49,453 nt of DNA from Selenomonadaceae bacterium (GTDB lineage: Bacteria; Bacillota; Negativicutes; Selenomonadales; Selenomonadaceae), in the NCBI GenBank assembly GCA_017444245.1, contig JAFSXD010000034.1, positions 1 through 49,453 of the forward strand, read 5' to 3'. Positions 18,401-26,478 of this stretch are shown piece after piece. The notes under the pieces were generated by a model. The model saw nothing but the letters and a program-made list of their open reading frames with translations. It had not been told where the DNA came from and made no database searches. Position 1 is the stretch's first letter. Each line of letters begins with the position of its first letter. The position numbers and the translations under genes are program-made.

Positions 18401-18430
18401 GAAAATTTTCCCCTCCACAAAACGCTGAAT

Positions 18431-18461
18431 ATTATAGCACAAAAAAATTTTGATTGTGCAA
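18431..18461 (-). promoter_or_regulatory. Putative promoter of the YitT-family gene
   Basis: A perfect -10 TATAAT (18431-18436, minus) lies 30 bp upstream of the start. A -35-like TTGCAC (18456-18461) is 19 bp upstream of it, longer than ideal. Confidence 0.5.
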
Positions 18462-18503
18462 CAAAAAAATCAAATGCAAATTTTTACCGCAAATGCTTAG
18501 CCG

Positions 18504-18534
18504 AAAAAAAAAGCTCTCGGCTTTCGCGTCGAGC
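18504..18534 (-). terminator. Rho-independent terminator after aroF
   Basis: On the minus strand the arms GCTCGACGC and GCCGAGAGC enclose a GAAA tetraloop. There are four outer pairs, a small internal G/A mismatch region and two inner GC pairs. Nine U residues follow directly. It lies 35 bp past the aroF stop, ending the glmM-to-aroF transcript. Confidence 0.8.
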
Positions 18535-18568
18535 ATGTTTTCAGAGGTTAGAGAAAAATAATTACAAA

Positions 18569-19600
18569 TCAATGGACAATCGGATTTAAATTTTCTTCGC
18601 GCATGAATTTTGAAAGTTTACGTACGCTCTCCATTAAATCAAAATAATGTTCTTCAGTCAGCGATTGTGAACCGTCAGACATCGCCTTAGCGGGGTTGGG
18701 GTGCACTTCCATCATCAAACCATCCGCGCCCGCCGCTATCGCCGCCAATGCCATTGGTTTAATCATTCGCCACCTGCCCGTTCCGTGACTGGGATCGACG
18801 ATTATCGGCAAGTGCGAAAGGTGTTTGACTGCCGCAACTGCGCTCAAGTCCAACGTGTTGCGCGTGTAAACTTCGTAAGTACGAATGCCGCGTTCACATA
18901 AAATTACGTCCGTCGTTCCTGCGTTCATGATATATTCCGCCGCGTTCAACCATTCGTCAATCGTCGCTGAAAGTCCGCGTTTCAACATCACGGGCTTGCC
19001 GCAACGTCCAACTTCTTTGAGCAGACCAAAATTTTGCATGTTACGTGCGCCGATTTGCATAACATCAGCGTATTCGGCAACGGGAGCAATTCCTTCAACC
19101 GTCGTGACTTCAGTTATAATTTTCAAACCCGTGCGTTCGCGTGCCTCTGCAAGATATTTCAAACCTTCGACTTCCAAACCTTGAAAGGAATATGGAGAAG
19201 TACGAGGCTTGTACGCGCCGCCGCGCAGGAATTGTGCGCCACTTTTTTTGACAAACTCCGCCGTCTCTAAAATTTGTTCGCGAGATTCAACCGCGCAAGG
19301 TCCCGCCATTATCACGGGTTCAGCACCGCCGATTTTCACGCCGTCTATGTCAATGATGCTTGACTGCGGATGAAATTCACGGCTGGCTAACTTGTAACTT
19401 TTTGAAATGGCTACGCTGCTTTCAACGCCTGCCATCGCGCCGATTGCCACCGACGCCATTTTTGCCTTGTCGCCGATAACGCCGACGATTTTTTGTTGCG
19501 CGCCCTCCATGATTTTTGCTTCAAGACCGACGCCTTCGATCGTCTTCACAACGTCCGCGATATTTTCTTCTGTCGCGTCAGGTTGCATGATTATGACCAA
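18569..19600 (-). CDS. aroF: 3-deoxy-7-phosphoheptulonate synthase (DAHP synthase, type I beta)
   Basis: A 343-residue enzyme for the first step of aromatic amino acid synthesis (PEP plus erythrose-4-phosphate to DAHP). An N-terminal ferredoxin-like regulatory domain (~1-70) precedes the KDO8P-synthase-like barrel with VIMAGPCAVES, LRGGAYKPRTSPYSFQG and VDPSHGTGR. The start is a TTG at 19600, seven bases after AAAGGAAG; the product then opens MVIIMQPDATEE, as in family members. It follows pheA by 15 bp, so both form an aromatic amino acid pair, likely to feed phenylalanine. A strong terminator follows. Confidence 0.95.
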   Translation of the reverse strand: MVIIMQPDATEENIADVVKTIEGVGLEAKIMEGAQQKIVGVIGDKAKMASVAIGAMAGVESSVAISKSYKLASREFHPQSSIIDIDGVKIGGAEPVIMAGPCAVESREQILETAEFVKKSGAQFLRGGAYKPRTSPYSFQGLEVEGLKYLAEARERTGLKIITEVTTVEGIAPVAEYADVMQIGARNMQNFGLLKEVGRCGKPVMLKRGLSATIDEWLNAAEYIMNAGTTDVILCERGIRTYEVYTRNTLDLSAVAAVKHLSHLPIIVDPSHGTGRWRMIKPMALAAIAAGADGLMMEVHPNPAKAMSDGSQSLTEEHYFDLMESVRKLSKFMREENLNPIVH

Positions 19601-19615
19601 ATTAAAACTTCCTTT

Positions 19616-20461
19616 CTAACAGCTAATCACGGGGAAAGTCCCCAAATTTCTTAGCCAAATACTTTTGCGCTGAACGCCGCCAATCGCCTCATTCAGAGTG
19701 CGTCGCTCAACGTTATTTTCCAAGTCAAAGAAAAAAATGTATTCGCCAAGTTCCGTTCGTGCAGGACGTGATTCAATTCGTGTCATGTTGATGTGACGAA
19801 AAGCAAATTCTTTTAGCACGGAATAAAGCACACCTGCGCGACTGCCGTCAATTTGGCAGACGACTAAAATTTTGTCGCCACGTGGCATGTAAATTTCCTT
19901 GCGTCGTTGAATTTCAAAAAATCTTGTGCGGTTGGCGGTGTTGTCTTGAACATCTTCAGCGATTAAATTTAAACCGTTCATTTGTCCGCCGCGTCGTGAA
20001 CAAATTGCCGCGTAACCGTCGCCGATTGAAGATTGGGCAACAATTTCTGCGGCGCGTGCAGTGCTTGCTGTGATAACAATTTCTGCTTTTGGAAAATTTT
20101 CACGCAAAAAATTTCTGCACTGTGAAATTGGTTGAGCGTGGGAAAAAATTTTTTTCACGTCATTTTTTTTCACGTCGGCATTCGCCATTAAGTGATTGTG
20201 AACTGTCCAGATAAATTCCCGCGAAACAGTTAGCGAATCACTGCGCGCCAAAATATCCAGCGTGATGTTTACCGAGCCCTCAAGCGAATTTTCAACCGGA
20301 ACAAATCCCGCGTCAAGTTCCTTTTCCTCAACCGCCGAAAATATTTCATCAATACCGGTGTAAACTATAATTTCTCGTTGCGCGGACAAAATTTCGTTCA
20401 ATCGAATCATCGCTTCTTCGGAATGAGTGCCGCGCGGTCCGAGTATTCCAACTTTTTCCAT
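19616..20461 (-). CDS. pheA: Prephenate dehydratase with ACT domain
   Basis: A 281-residue enzyme that converts prephenate to phenylpyruvate in phenylalanine synthesis. The opening GILGPRGTHSEEA, VPVENSLEGSV and the catalytic stretch DNTANRTRFFEI (the TRF Thr) are present. The last ~80 residues form an ACT domain with SRAGVLYSVLKEFA and ESRPARTELGEYIFF, the usual site of feedback control by phenylalanine. No chorismate mutase domain is fused. The ATG at 20461 has AGGT as a modest SD and lies 8 bp after the upstream gene. Confidence 0.95.
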   Translation of the reverse strand: MEKVGILGPRGTHSEEAMIRLNEILSAQREIIVYTGIDEIFSAVEEKELDAGFVPVENSLEGSVNITLDILARSDSLTVSREFIWTVHNHLMANADVKKNDVKKIFSHAQPISQCRNFLRENFPKAEIVITASTARAAEIVAQSSIGDGYAAICSRRGGQMNGLNLIAEDVQDNTANRTRFFEIQRRKEIYMPRGDKILVVCQIDGSRAGVLYSVLKEFAFRHINMTRIESRPARTELGEYIFFFDLENNVERRTLNEAIGGVQRKSIWLRNLGTFPVISC

Positions 20462-20469
20462 GAAAATAC

Positions 20470-21006
20470 CTAATCGATTTGCGTTTCAAAACTGCCTAAA
20501 ATTTTCACGGCGTCCAAAATTTTTTCGTCGCTGACTTCGTGATTTCTGTCCATGAAAATTTCTGTAAAGTTTTTATCTGCGCGAAAGTTTACGCTGTGCA
20601 CGCCGTCAAGATTTTTAATTTCGGCGGCAATTTTATTTTGCGTCGCATTGTCCGCGTCGACGTGCAAAACTTTGTAGTCCAGCCGTTCAATTTTAAAAAT
20701 CACGGGGCGCGTTCCGTCGTTGCAACAAGCTATCATCATGTGTTCATCGTTCGTCCAGTGCCGCATAATCGATCCGCCCTGCAACGCCGTATAAACGTAG
20801 CGGCTGAAACAATCCCACGCTTCAGAACAATGCGCGCCTTTGCCCTGCGTCCAGAAAGTGTCCTCGTCGCCGTAGCGTTCAAAAATATATTCCGCGCCGA
20901 CTTTGTAAAAAGGACACGCGCCCGATTTCGGATCAGCCAAATATTTTTCCTGCAAGTCTCCAAAAACTTTTTTGTCTATGACGGTAACTTTGCACTTGTA
21001 CTGCAT
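20470..21006 (-). CDS. TIGR04076-like protein with C-terminal HMA-like domain
   Basis: A 178-residue protein. The N-terminal ~95 residues resemble the small Cys-containing TIGR04076 family (start YKCKVTVIDKK, GACPFYKVGAEYIF, HCSEAWDCFSRYVYTALQGG), of unknown function. The last ~65 residues (HVDADNATQNKIAAEIKNLDGVH and a late DEKILDAVKILG) look like a ferredoxin-like HMA domain, but without the CXXC metal site. The SD AGGAGAG precedes the ATG at 21006. It sits between cbiK and pheA with short gaps and is probably cotranscribed; the context does not reveal its function. Confidence 0.6.
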   Translation of the reverse strand: MQYKCKVTVIDKKVFGDLQEKYLADPKSGACPFYKVGAEYIFERYGDEDTFWTQGKGAHCSEAWDCFSRYVYTALQGGSIMRHWTNDEHMMIACCNDGTRPVIFKIERLDYKVLHVDADNATQNKIAAEIKNLDGVHSVNFRADKNFTEIFMDRNHEVSDEKILDAVKILGSFETQID

Positions 21007-21053
21007 TGAAAAAACTCTCCTAAAAATTTTTCTGTGTCAAAAATTTTTCTGCG

Positions 21054-21806
21054 TCAAACTCCTGCAAGTTCCAACTTGTCAATGTAAAGCCGGCGAAAAC
21101 TTCTGAATGTGCCGAGCCCTTCGGAAAAAATTTTCACTTTGTAACCAAGCGCGGAAAGTCGAGTTTGCCACGAAATTTTTATATCCTTCTCCACATGCAA
21201 CCCGCCCGTGAAAAGCAACGGCGCAAGCAAAATTTTTTTCACGTCACGACTTTCCAAACGCTTAACCACGTCATCAAAATTCGGCGTGTCCTTTTCTTCG
21301 ATAACGCCGACATGAATATTTTGGTGACGCTCGTCAATCATCCGCTGAAAATTTTCGTAAGTTGGATTGTGAACATTCGGCGAACCGTGCCCAACCAAAA
21401 CCAAATCTTCGTCGAAGGTTGAGAAACAATTTATCGCGGTAGCCAAAACTTTTTTGTCAAAATCCGTGTCACAATTCGGCGAAAGCAACGGCGATAAAAT
21501 TTTCACGTCGTCGGCAACTTGAGTTTTAACTTTATTTTGGAACTCTTCGCCCGCCGTGAAATGCGTCGGCAACAAAATAATTTCTTCGTAACCTTCTGCG
21601 CGGAGATTGGAAATTTGTTCGCTGACAGTTTGAACTAAAACGCCGTGCCGAAATAATTTTTTGACGATGAAATTTGAAGTGTACGCCTGCCGAATTTCAA
21701 ACGTGGGGTACGTCACGGAAATTTCATGCGCCAATGAATCAATCGTCGCCGCGCGGATTTTTTCATCAGTTGAACCGAAACTTACTACAACTATTGCTTT
21801 TAACAT
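21054..21806 (-). CDS. cbiK: Sirohydrochlorin cobaltochelatase CbiK
   Basis: A 250-residue anaerobic-type class II chelatase that inserts Co2+ into sirohydrochlorin for cobalamin synthesis. It opens IVVVSFGSTDEK. The three metal-site residues of CbiK are matched by H140 (VGHGSPN), E170 or E171 and H204 (TGGLHVEKD). No signal peptide is seen, so it is cytoplasmic. The frame is open further upstream inside glmM, but the ATG at 21806 gives the normal family start and overlaps the glmM stop region, so the two are coupled. No other cobalamin gene is in the window. Alternative: a sirohydrochlorin ferrochelatase-like enzyme. Confidence 0.85.
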   Translation of the reverse strand: MLKAIVVVSFGSTDEKIRAATIDSLAHEISVTYPTFEIRQAYTSNFIVKKLFRHGVLVQTVSEQISNLRAEGYEEIILLPTHFTAGEEFQNKVKTQVADDVKILSPLLSPNCDTDFDKKVLATAINCFSTFDEDLVLVGHGSPNVHNPTYENFQRMIDERHQNIHVGVIEEKDTPNFDDVVKRLESRDVKKILLAPLLFTGGLHVEKDIKISWQTRLSALGYKVKIFSEGLGTFRSFRRLYIDKLELAGV

Positions 21807-21807
21807 T

Positions 21808-23163
21808 TCAAATCCCATTCCCGGCTTTTTCAATTTCGGCGGCGATTTTGTTACAAATTCTGTCCAACTGTTTTTTGTTCGGACCTTCCGCCATAACGCG
21901 CACCAACGGTTCAGTTCCTGACGCGCGGACCAAAATTCTGCCCGTGCTGCCCAGCTCTTCTTCGCCTTCAAAAATCGCCCGCTTAACCGAATCATTTTCC
22001 TGCGCAATTTTTTTGTCCTTGACGCGAACGTTAATTAAAACTTGCGGGAAAGTCGTCATCATCTCGTTGAGTTGCGAAGCAGTCTTGCCTGATTTTTTCA
22101 TTGCCGTCAAAACTTGCAACGCGGTAATCAAGCCGTCGCCCGTCGTTGAATAATCCGTGAAAATTATGTGTCCTGATTGTTCGCCGCCGAGATTGTAACC
22201 GTTCTTCAACATATTTTCCAAAACGTACCTGTCGCCGACCGTCGTAATTTCGTAACGCGCATTCAAATTTTCAACCGCTTGACGAAAACCGATATTCGCC
22301 ATTACGGTTGTGACGACGGTATTTTTCACGAGCGCGCCGATATCCATCATCAATTTGGCGCACATAATTAAGATGTGATCGCCGTCAATCAAATTTCCTT
22401 TTTCGTCAATGCAAAGACATCTGTCCGCGTCGCCGTCATGAGCAATGCCGATATCAGCGCGGCGTCGCAAAACTTCCAGCCGCAAATTTTCAATGTGCGT
22501 TGAGCCGCAATCGTCATTGATATTTATTCCGTTGGGTTTGTTGCCCATTAAAATTACTTCTGCGCCGAGCCGTTTCAAAACTTTTGGCATGGCGTCGTAC
22601 GCCGCACCGTTGGCGCAATCCAAAACGACAGTGAGCCCGTCAAATTTTTCACTCGTCGTGCTTATGACGAAGTTAATGTAATCAGCAAGCAAATCTTGAC
22701 GATATTCCACTTCGCCGATTTTCGCGCCGGTTGGTCTGGAAAAATTATCGTCGCGCTCAATGCGGCTGACAATTTCAGAAATTTCATCTTCTACGGCGTC
22801 GGGAAGTTTGTAACCGTTGCCGCCGAAAAATTTAATGCCGTTGTCATAGAAAGGATTGTGTGACGCGCTGATAACGATGCCCGCGACTGCGTTAATTTTT
22901 TTCACGAGATAAGCGACGCCCGGCGTGGGAATGACGCCAACTGAAATTGCATGTCCGCCCGCTGAACAAATTCCCGCTACAAGTGCCGCTTCCAACATTT
23001 CGCCTGAAATTCGCGTATCACGTCCGATTAAAATTTTCGGTTTTTCTTCAAAACGTTTTCCAAAATACAAAGCGGCGGCGCGTCCCAATCTGTACGCCAA
23101 CTCCGGCTTGAGTTCGGAATTTGCCTCGCCGCGCACTCCGTCCGTTCCAAAAAGTCTTGACAT
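21808..23163 (-). CDS. glmM: Phosphoglucosamine mutase
   Basis: A 451-residue enzyme that converts glucosamine-6-phosphate to glucosamine-1-phosphate for UDP-GlcNAc, used for peptidoglycan and lipid A. The opening RLFGTDGVRGEAN, catalytic Ser101 in VISASHNPF, metal loop DGDADR, GEQSGHI and the phosphate-binding RASGTEPLVRVM are all present. The ATG at 23163 is preceded by GGGAGTGG; an in-frame TTG at 23181 lies before that SD and is rejected. It heads the minus-strand operon, back-to-back with lpxC. That divergent layout places two UDP-GlcNAc/lipid A entry genes around one control region. Confidence 0.97.
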   Translation of the reverse strand: MSRLFGTDGVRGEANSELKPELAYRLGRAAALYFGKRFEEKPKILIGRDTRISGEMLEAALVAGICSAGGHAISVGVIPTPGVAYLVKKINAVAGIVISASHNPFYDNGIKFFGGNGYKLPDAVEDEISEIVSRIERDDNFSRPTGAKIGEVEYRQDLLADYINFVISTTSEKFDGLTVVLDCANGAAYDAMPKVLKRLGAEVILMGNKPNGININDDCGSTHIENLRLEVLRRRADIGIAHDGDADRCLCIDEKGNLIDGDHILIMCAKLMMDIGALVKNTVVTTVMANIGFRQAVENLNARYEITTVGDRYVLENMLKNGYNLGGEQSGHIIFTDYSTTGDGLITALQVLTAMKKSGKTASQLNEMMTTFPQVLINVRVKDKKIAQENDSVKRAIFEGEEELGSTGRILVRASGTEPLVRVMAEGPNKKQLDRICNKIAAEIEKAGNGI

Positions 23164-23199
23164 TAAAACTTCCACTCCCAACGAATTTTCTTTCCGGCT

Positions 23200-23227
23200 A
23201 TTATAGCAAATTTTTCTGCGTTATCAA
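23200..23227 (-). promoter_or_regulatory. Promoter of glmM
   Basis: On the minus strand, TTGATA (-35) and TATAAT (-10) are separated by 16 bp. The -10 ends 37 bp before the glmM start. It is a good sigma-A/70 type match. Confidence 0.75.
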
Positions 23228-23230
23228 TAT

Positions 23231-23254
23231 TAGCTTTCAGCTTTTAGCTGTTAG
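23231..23254. repeat. AGCT-type short array in the glmM-lpxC divergent region
   Basis: Three AGCT units (TAGCTTTC, AGCTTTT, AGCTGTT) with 7-8 bp spacing lie just upstream of the glmM -35. The orientation is the reverse complement of the array after fabZ. Confidence 0.6.
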
Positions 23255-23289
23255 GAAAATTCTCCACTAACAGAAAAAAAATTCCGGCG

Positions 23290-23318
23290 TCGACGCTAAA
23301 GCAAATTGATGTTATAAT
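23290..23318 (+). promoter_or_regulatory. Putative promoter of the lpxC operon
   Basis: A perfect TATAAT (23313-23318) lies 17 bp after TCGACG, a four-of-six match to the -35 consensus. The -10 is 30 bp before the TTG start of lpxC. Confidence 0.6.
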
Positions 23319-23348
23319 TGCCTTGAAATAATTATTGGAGGTAAAAAT

Positions 23349-24185
23349 TTGCAAAGACAACTTACTTTAAAAAATGTTGCTGAAAAAATTGGCGTAGGTT
23401 TGCACTCGGGGCGAAGAGTTCATTTGAAAATCAAACCCGCCGAAGTGGACAGCGGAATAGTTTTCGTGCGCACTGATTTGGGGAAAAAAATTCATGCGAC
23501 GGCAGCCAACGTAACTTCAACACTTCGCGCCACGACGATTGAAGAAGACGACGCCAAAGTTTTCACGATTGAACATTTGATGAGCGCACTGAACGCATGC
23601 AAAATCGACAACTGCGAAATTGAATTGGACGCCGAAGAACCGCCCGTGCTTGGCGGCAACTCCATAGATTTTTTTGAAATGATTCAAGCCGCAGGCATCG
23701 TTGAGCAGTCGAAGGCGCGCACAGAAATTACGCTCAAAAAAATTTATCGCGTTGATTCGGACGAGGGAAAAAAATTTGTTCTTGCCCTGCCTTATGACGG
23801 TTTCCGCGTAAGCTTCACTTCGATAAATCCGCATCCGCTGATTGGCATTCAGTACGCAGATTTTGAAATTACGCGTGACATTTACAAAACGGAAATTGCA
23901 CCTGCGCGGACGATCGCCTATGAAAAAGAAATTGCAATGCTAAATCAAATGGGCTTGGGGCTCGGCGGCACGCTGGAAAATGTCATCGTTTACAACGACG
24001 AAGGCTGGTTGAATCAGCTGAATTATTCCAATGAACTTGTGCGCCACAAAATTTTGGACGTTATCGGCGATATGCGGCTGGCAGGAATTTTTAATTGTCA
24101 TGTCATCGCGGTGGCGTCTGGGCACGCGCTTAACACGAAACTTGCGAAAAAAATTTTTGAAGACATTAGAGCTTGTAGCTGGTAG
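23349..24185 (+). CDS. lpxC: UDP-3-O-acyl-N-acetylglucosamine deacetylase
   Basis: A 278-residue zinc enzyme for the first committed step of lipid A synthesis. Glu75 and zinc ligand H76 (TIEHLMSAL), H233 and D237 (HKILDVIGD) and catalytic H259 (SGHALNT) are all present. Translation starts at TTG (23349) after a GGAGG SD, with no ATG nearby. The length is close to the family core. The last residues (RACSW) and TAG stop are written by an AGCT array. It is first gene of the lipid A operon, with glmM divergent upstream. Confidence 0.97.
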   Translation: MQRQLTLKNVAEKIGVGLHSGRRVHLKIKPAEVDSGIVFVRTDLGKKIHATAANVTSTLRATTIEEDDAKVFTIEHLMSALNACKIDNCEIELDAEEPPVLGGNSIDFFEMIQAAGIVEQSKARTEITLKKIYRVDSDEGKKFVLALPYDGFRVSFTSINPHPLIGIQYADFEITRDIYKTEIAPARTIAYEKEIAMLNQMGLGLGGTLENVIVYNDEGWLNQLNYSNELVRHKILDVIGDMRLAGIFNCHVIAVASGHALNTKLAKKIFEDIRACSW

Positions 24186-24220
24186 CTTGTAGCTGGTAGC
24201 TTGTAGCTTGTAGCTTGTAG
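24170..24220. repeat. AGCT-type tandem array, 7-bp period, lpxC-fabZ gap
   Basis: About seven copies of AGCTTGT or AGCTGGT. The array overlaps the 3' end of lpxC and supplies its stop codon. The reverse complement of this unit occurs upstream of ftsY (30840-30868). Confidence 0.85.
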
Positions 24221-24265
24221 AAAAATTATTACGCATTACGAATTATGGAAAAGGGGTAATTTGAA

Positions 24266-24727
24266 ATGGTATTAGACATTGAAGAAATTATGAAGATACT
24301 CCCGCATCGTCCGCCAATGTTGCTTGTGGACAGAATTTTGGAAATTGATCCTTTCAAGTCGGCAACCGGATTGAAAAATGTCACAATGAATGAACCGCAA
24401 TTCGCGGGGCATTTTCCCGGTCATCCGATAATGCCGGGCGTTCTTCAGCTGGAGGCAATGGCGCAAGTCGGCGGCGTGGCAATGCTTTATCCCGAAGAAC
24501 ATCGCGGTAAAATTGCACTGTTCGGCGGCATGGACAACATAAAATTCAAAAAGCCCGTCGTTCCCGGCGACACTTTGATAACCCGCGCAGAAATTGTTAA
24601 AGTTCGCGGAGATTTTGGCGTTCTTCATGCAGACGGTTACGTTGATGACAAACTTGTTTCGTCAGCAGATTTTAAATTTGCCCTGAAACACGGCGAAGAA
24701 TTGTTCACCTTAGCCGGTAAAGAATAA
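24266..24727 (+). CDS. fabZ: 3-hydroxyacyl-[ACP] dehydratase FabZ
   Basis: A 153-residue hot-dog-fold enzyme that dehydrates 3-hydroxyacyl-ACP in fatty acid elongation. It opens with LDIEEIMKILPHRPPMLLVD. The catalytic His49 and Glu63 lie in GHFPGHPIMPG and LQLEAMAQ. The SD AAGGGG precedes the ATG. It sits between lpxC and lpxA, the usual order, and competes with LpxA for hydroxyacyl-ACP. Confidence 0.97.
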   Translation: MVLDIEEIMKILPHRPPMLLVDRILEIDPFKSATGLKNVTMNEPQFAGHFPGHPIMPGVLQLEAMAQVGGVAMLYPEEHRGKIALFGGMDNIKFKKPVVPGDTLITRAEIVKVRGDFGVLHADGYVDDKLVSSADFKFALKHGEELFTLAGKE

Positions 24728-24730
24728 ACT

Positions 24731-24774
24731 GAAAGCTAAAAGCTAAAAGCTGAAAGCTAAAAGCTTAGAGCTAA
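24731..24774. repeat. AGCT-type tandem array, fabZ-lpxA gap
   Basis: About six copies of a 7-bp unit GAAAGCT/AAAAGCT begin three bases after the fabZ stop and end beside the lpxA SD (AGGAGA). Confidence 0.85.
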
Positions 24775-24792
24775 ACAGGAGATGTTGAATAA

Positions 24793-25587
24793 ATGGAATC
24801 GAACATTCACGCCAGCGCCGTTGTTTCACCTACCGCAAAAATCGGAAATAACGTAACAATAGGACCGTACTCGGTGATTGGCGACGAAGTTGTAATCGGC
24901 GACGGCTCAATAATCGGACCTAACGCGGTAATTGCCAAGTGGACGACTTTGGGAAAAGATTGTCGAGTTTTTCAATTCGCGTCAGTGGGCGAAATTCCAC
25001 AAGATTTAAAATTCAAAGGCGAAAAATCTGCAACGGTTATTGGTGACAGGACAGTTATTCGAGAGGGCGCAACCATTCACAGAGCAACGGGCGAGGGCAA
25101 CGAAACCAGAATCGGCAGTGACTGCCTTTTAATGGCGTATATCCACGTGGCGCACAACTGCGTTTTCGGAAACCATGTAATCATGTCAAATTTGGCAAGT
25201 TGCGCGGGGCATGCGACGGTTGAAGATCGAGTGGTACTGGGCGGAATGGCGGGAGTTCATCAGTTCGTTAAAATCGGACGCAATGCAATGGTCGGCGGAA
25301 TGAGCAAACTCGTGCAAGATGTTGTTCCTTACACGATTGTTGACGGGCATCCCGCCAAAGTCGTCGGGCTCAACAATGTTGGAATTTCCCGCGCAGGTAT
25401 TCCGCTGGAGTCACGCCGCCTTATAAAAAAGGCGTACAAAATTTTATATCGGTCGGGTTTGAGTTTGGCAGAGGCTATTGCGGTTATTGAACAAGAAGTT
25501 GACTCATGCGAAGAGGTTGAACACTTTCTTAGATTTTTGCGCAATGCTGAACGTGGAATTTGCCGTGAACGTCGTGAGATTGAATAA
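24793..25587 (+). CDS. lpxA: Acyl-ACP:UDP-GlcNAc O-acyltransferase
   Basis: A 264-residue left-handed beta-helix enzyme that makes the first acylation of UDP-GlcNAc in lipid A synthesis. Many hexapeptide turns are visible (IGNNVTIGPYSVIGD and following). The catalytic His is H121 in AYIHVAHNC, and GHATVEDRVVLGG follows. The C-terminal ~80 residues are helical as in the family, and the length is normal. The SD AGGAGA precedes the ATG. Confidence 0.97.
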   Translation: MESNIHASAVVSPTAKIGNNVTIGPYSVIGDEVVIGDGSIIGPNAVIAKWTTLGKDCRVFQFASVGEIPQDLKFKGEKSATVIGDRTVIREGATIHRATGEGNETRIGSDCLLMAYIHVAHNCVFGNHVIMSNLASCAGHATVEDRVVLGGMAGVHQFVKIGRNAMVGGMSKLVQDVVPYTIVDGHPAKVVGLNNVGISRAGIPLESRRLIKKAYKILYRSGLSLAEAIAVIEQEVDSCEEVEHFLRFLRNAERGICRERREIE

Positions 25588-25623
25588 TTTGTCGCTGTAA
25601 TTGAAAAATTGGAGGAAGTATTT

Positions 25624-26427
25624 ATGGAAAGACTTGGACTTTTGGCGGGCACCGGAAAATTGCCGGTCGAGTGTGCACGTGAAGCAAAAAAACTTGGCTA
25701 CGAAATTTACGCAGTTGGACTTTTGCCGGAGAGCGATCCGCAAATTGCCGAGTTCGCAACAGATTACAAACAAATTAACGTTGGTCAGCTGGAAGAAATT
25801 TTAAAGTACCTTAAAGCAAATAATCTTGAAAAAGTCATGATGATTGGCAAGGTTACCAAAGAATTGTTGTTCAACGGAAAAATTCAGCCCGATAGAAAAA
25901 TGATTGAACTTATAATGTCACTGCCGGACAGAAGTGACAACACCGTTATGATGATGTTCATTCGCGAGCTGGCAAAATTGGGGCTACAGACTTTTGATCA
26001 AACTGCTTTGATTCGCAGACTCATGCCGCGCAGAGGAACGATTTCCGGTCGTGAGCCGTCGGCGATTGAGCGTCAAGACATGGACTTTGGTTTCAGAGTG
26101 GCTAAAGAACTTGGACGGCTGGACATCGGACAAACTGTCGTGACGAAAAATCTTGCGGTTATGGCGGTTGAGGCGATTGAAGGAACGGACGAATGCATAA
26201 AGCGCGGCGGGAAATTGGCGAATGGCGGCGCGGTCGTCACGAAAGTTGCAAAACCAAATCAAGATAACCGTTTCGACGTTCCGACTGTCGGCAAGAGGAC
26301 GCTTGAAGTTATGGCGGAGTTTGGCGCGAGTGCGCTTGCCATTGAGGCGAATAAAACTTTGCTTGTCGGCAGAGAAGAGACCGTTGCTTTTGCTGACGAA
26401 CGTGGAATTACAATCGTTGCTGTTTAG
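25624..26427 (+). CDS. lpxI: UDP-2,3-diacylglucosamine pyrophosphatase LpxI
   Basis: A 267-residue DUF1009/LpxI protein. It hydrolyses UDP-2,3-diacylglucosamine to lipid X, the step done by LpxH in many Proteobacteria. It opens ERLGLLAGTGKLPVECA; the C-terminal domain has GQTVVTKNLAVMAVEAIEGTD and FDVPTVGKRTLEVM, characteristic of the family. The ATG at 25624 follows GGAGGAAG. It lies between lpxA and lpxB as the pathway order requires. The stop codon opens the following AGCT array. Confidence 0.93.
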   Translation: MERLGLLAGTGKLPVECAREAKKLGYEIYAVGLLPESDPQIAEFATDYKQINVGQLEEILKYLKANNLEKVMMIGKVTKELLFNGKIQPDRKMIELIMSLPDRSDNTVMMMFIRELAKLGLQTFDQTALIRRLMPRRGTISGREPSAIERQDMDFGFRVAKELGRLDIGQTVVTKNLAVMAVEAIEGTDECIKRGGKLANGGAVVTKVAKPNQDNRFDVPTVGKRTLEVMAEFGASALAIEANKTLLVGREETVAFADERGITIVAV

Positions 26428-26470
26428 CTTGTAGCTGGTAGCTGGTAGCTGGTAGCTGGTAGCTTGTAGT
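26424..26470. repeat. AGCT-type tandem array, lpxI-lpxB gap
   Basis: About six AGCTGGT/AGCTTGT units fill the whole gap from the lpxI stop to nine bases before the lpxB start. They occupy the position where an SD would be expected. Confidence 0.85.
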
Positions 26471-26478
26471 TATTAACC

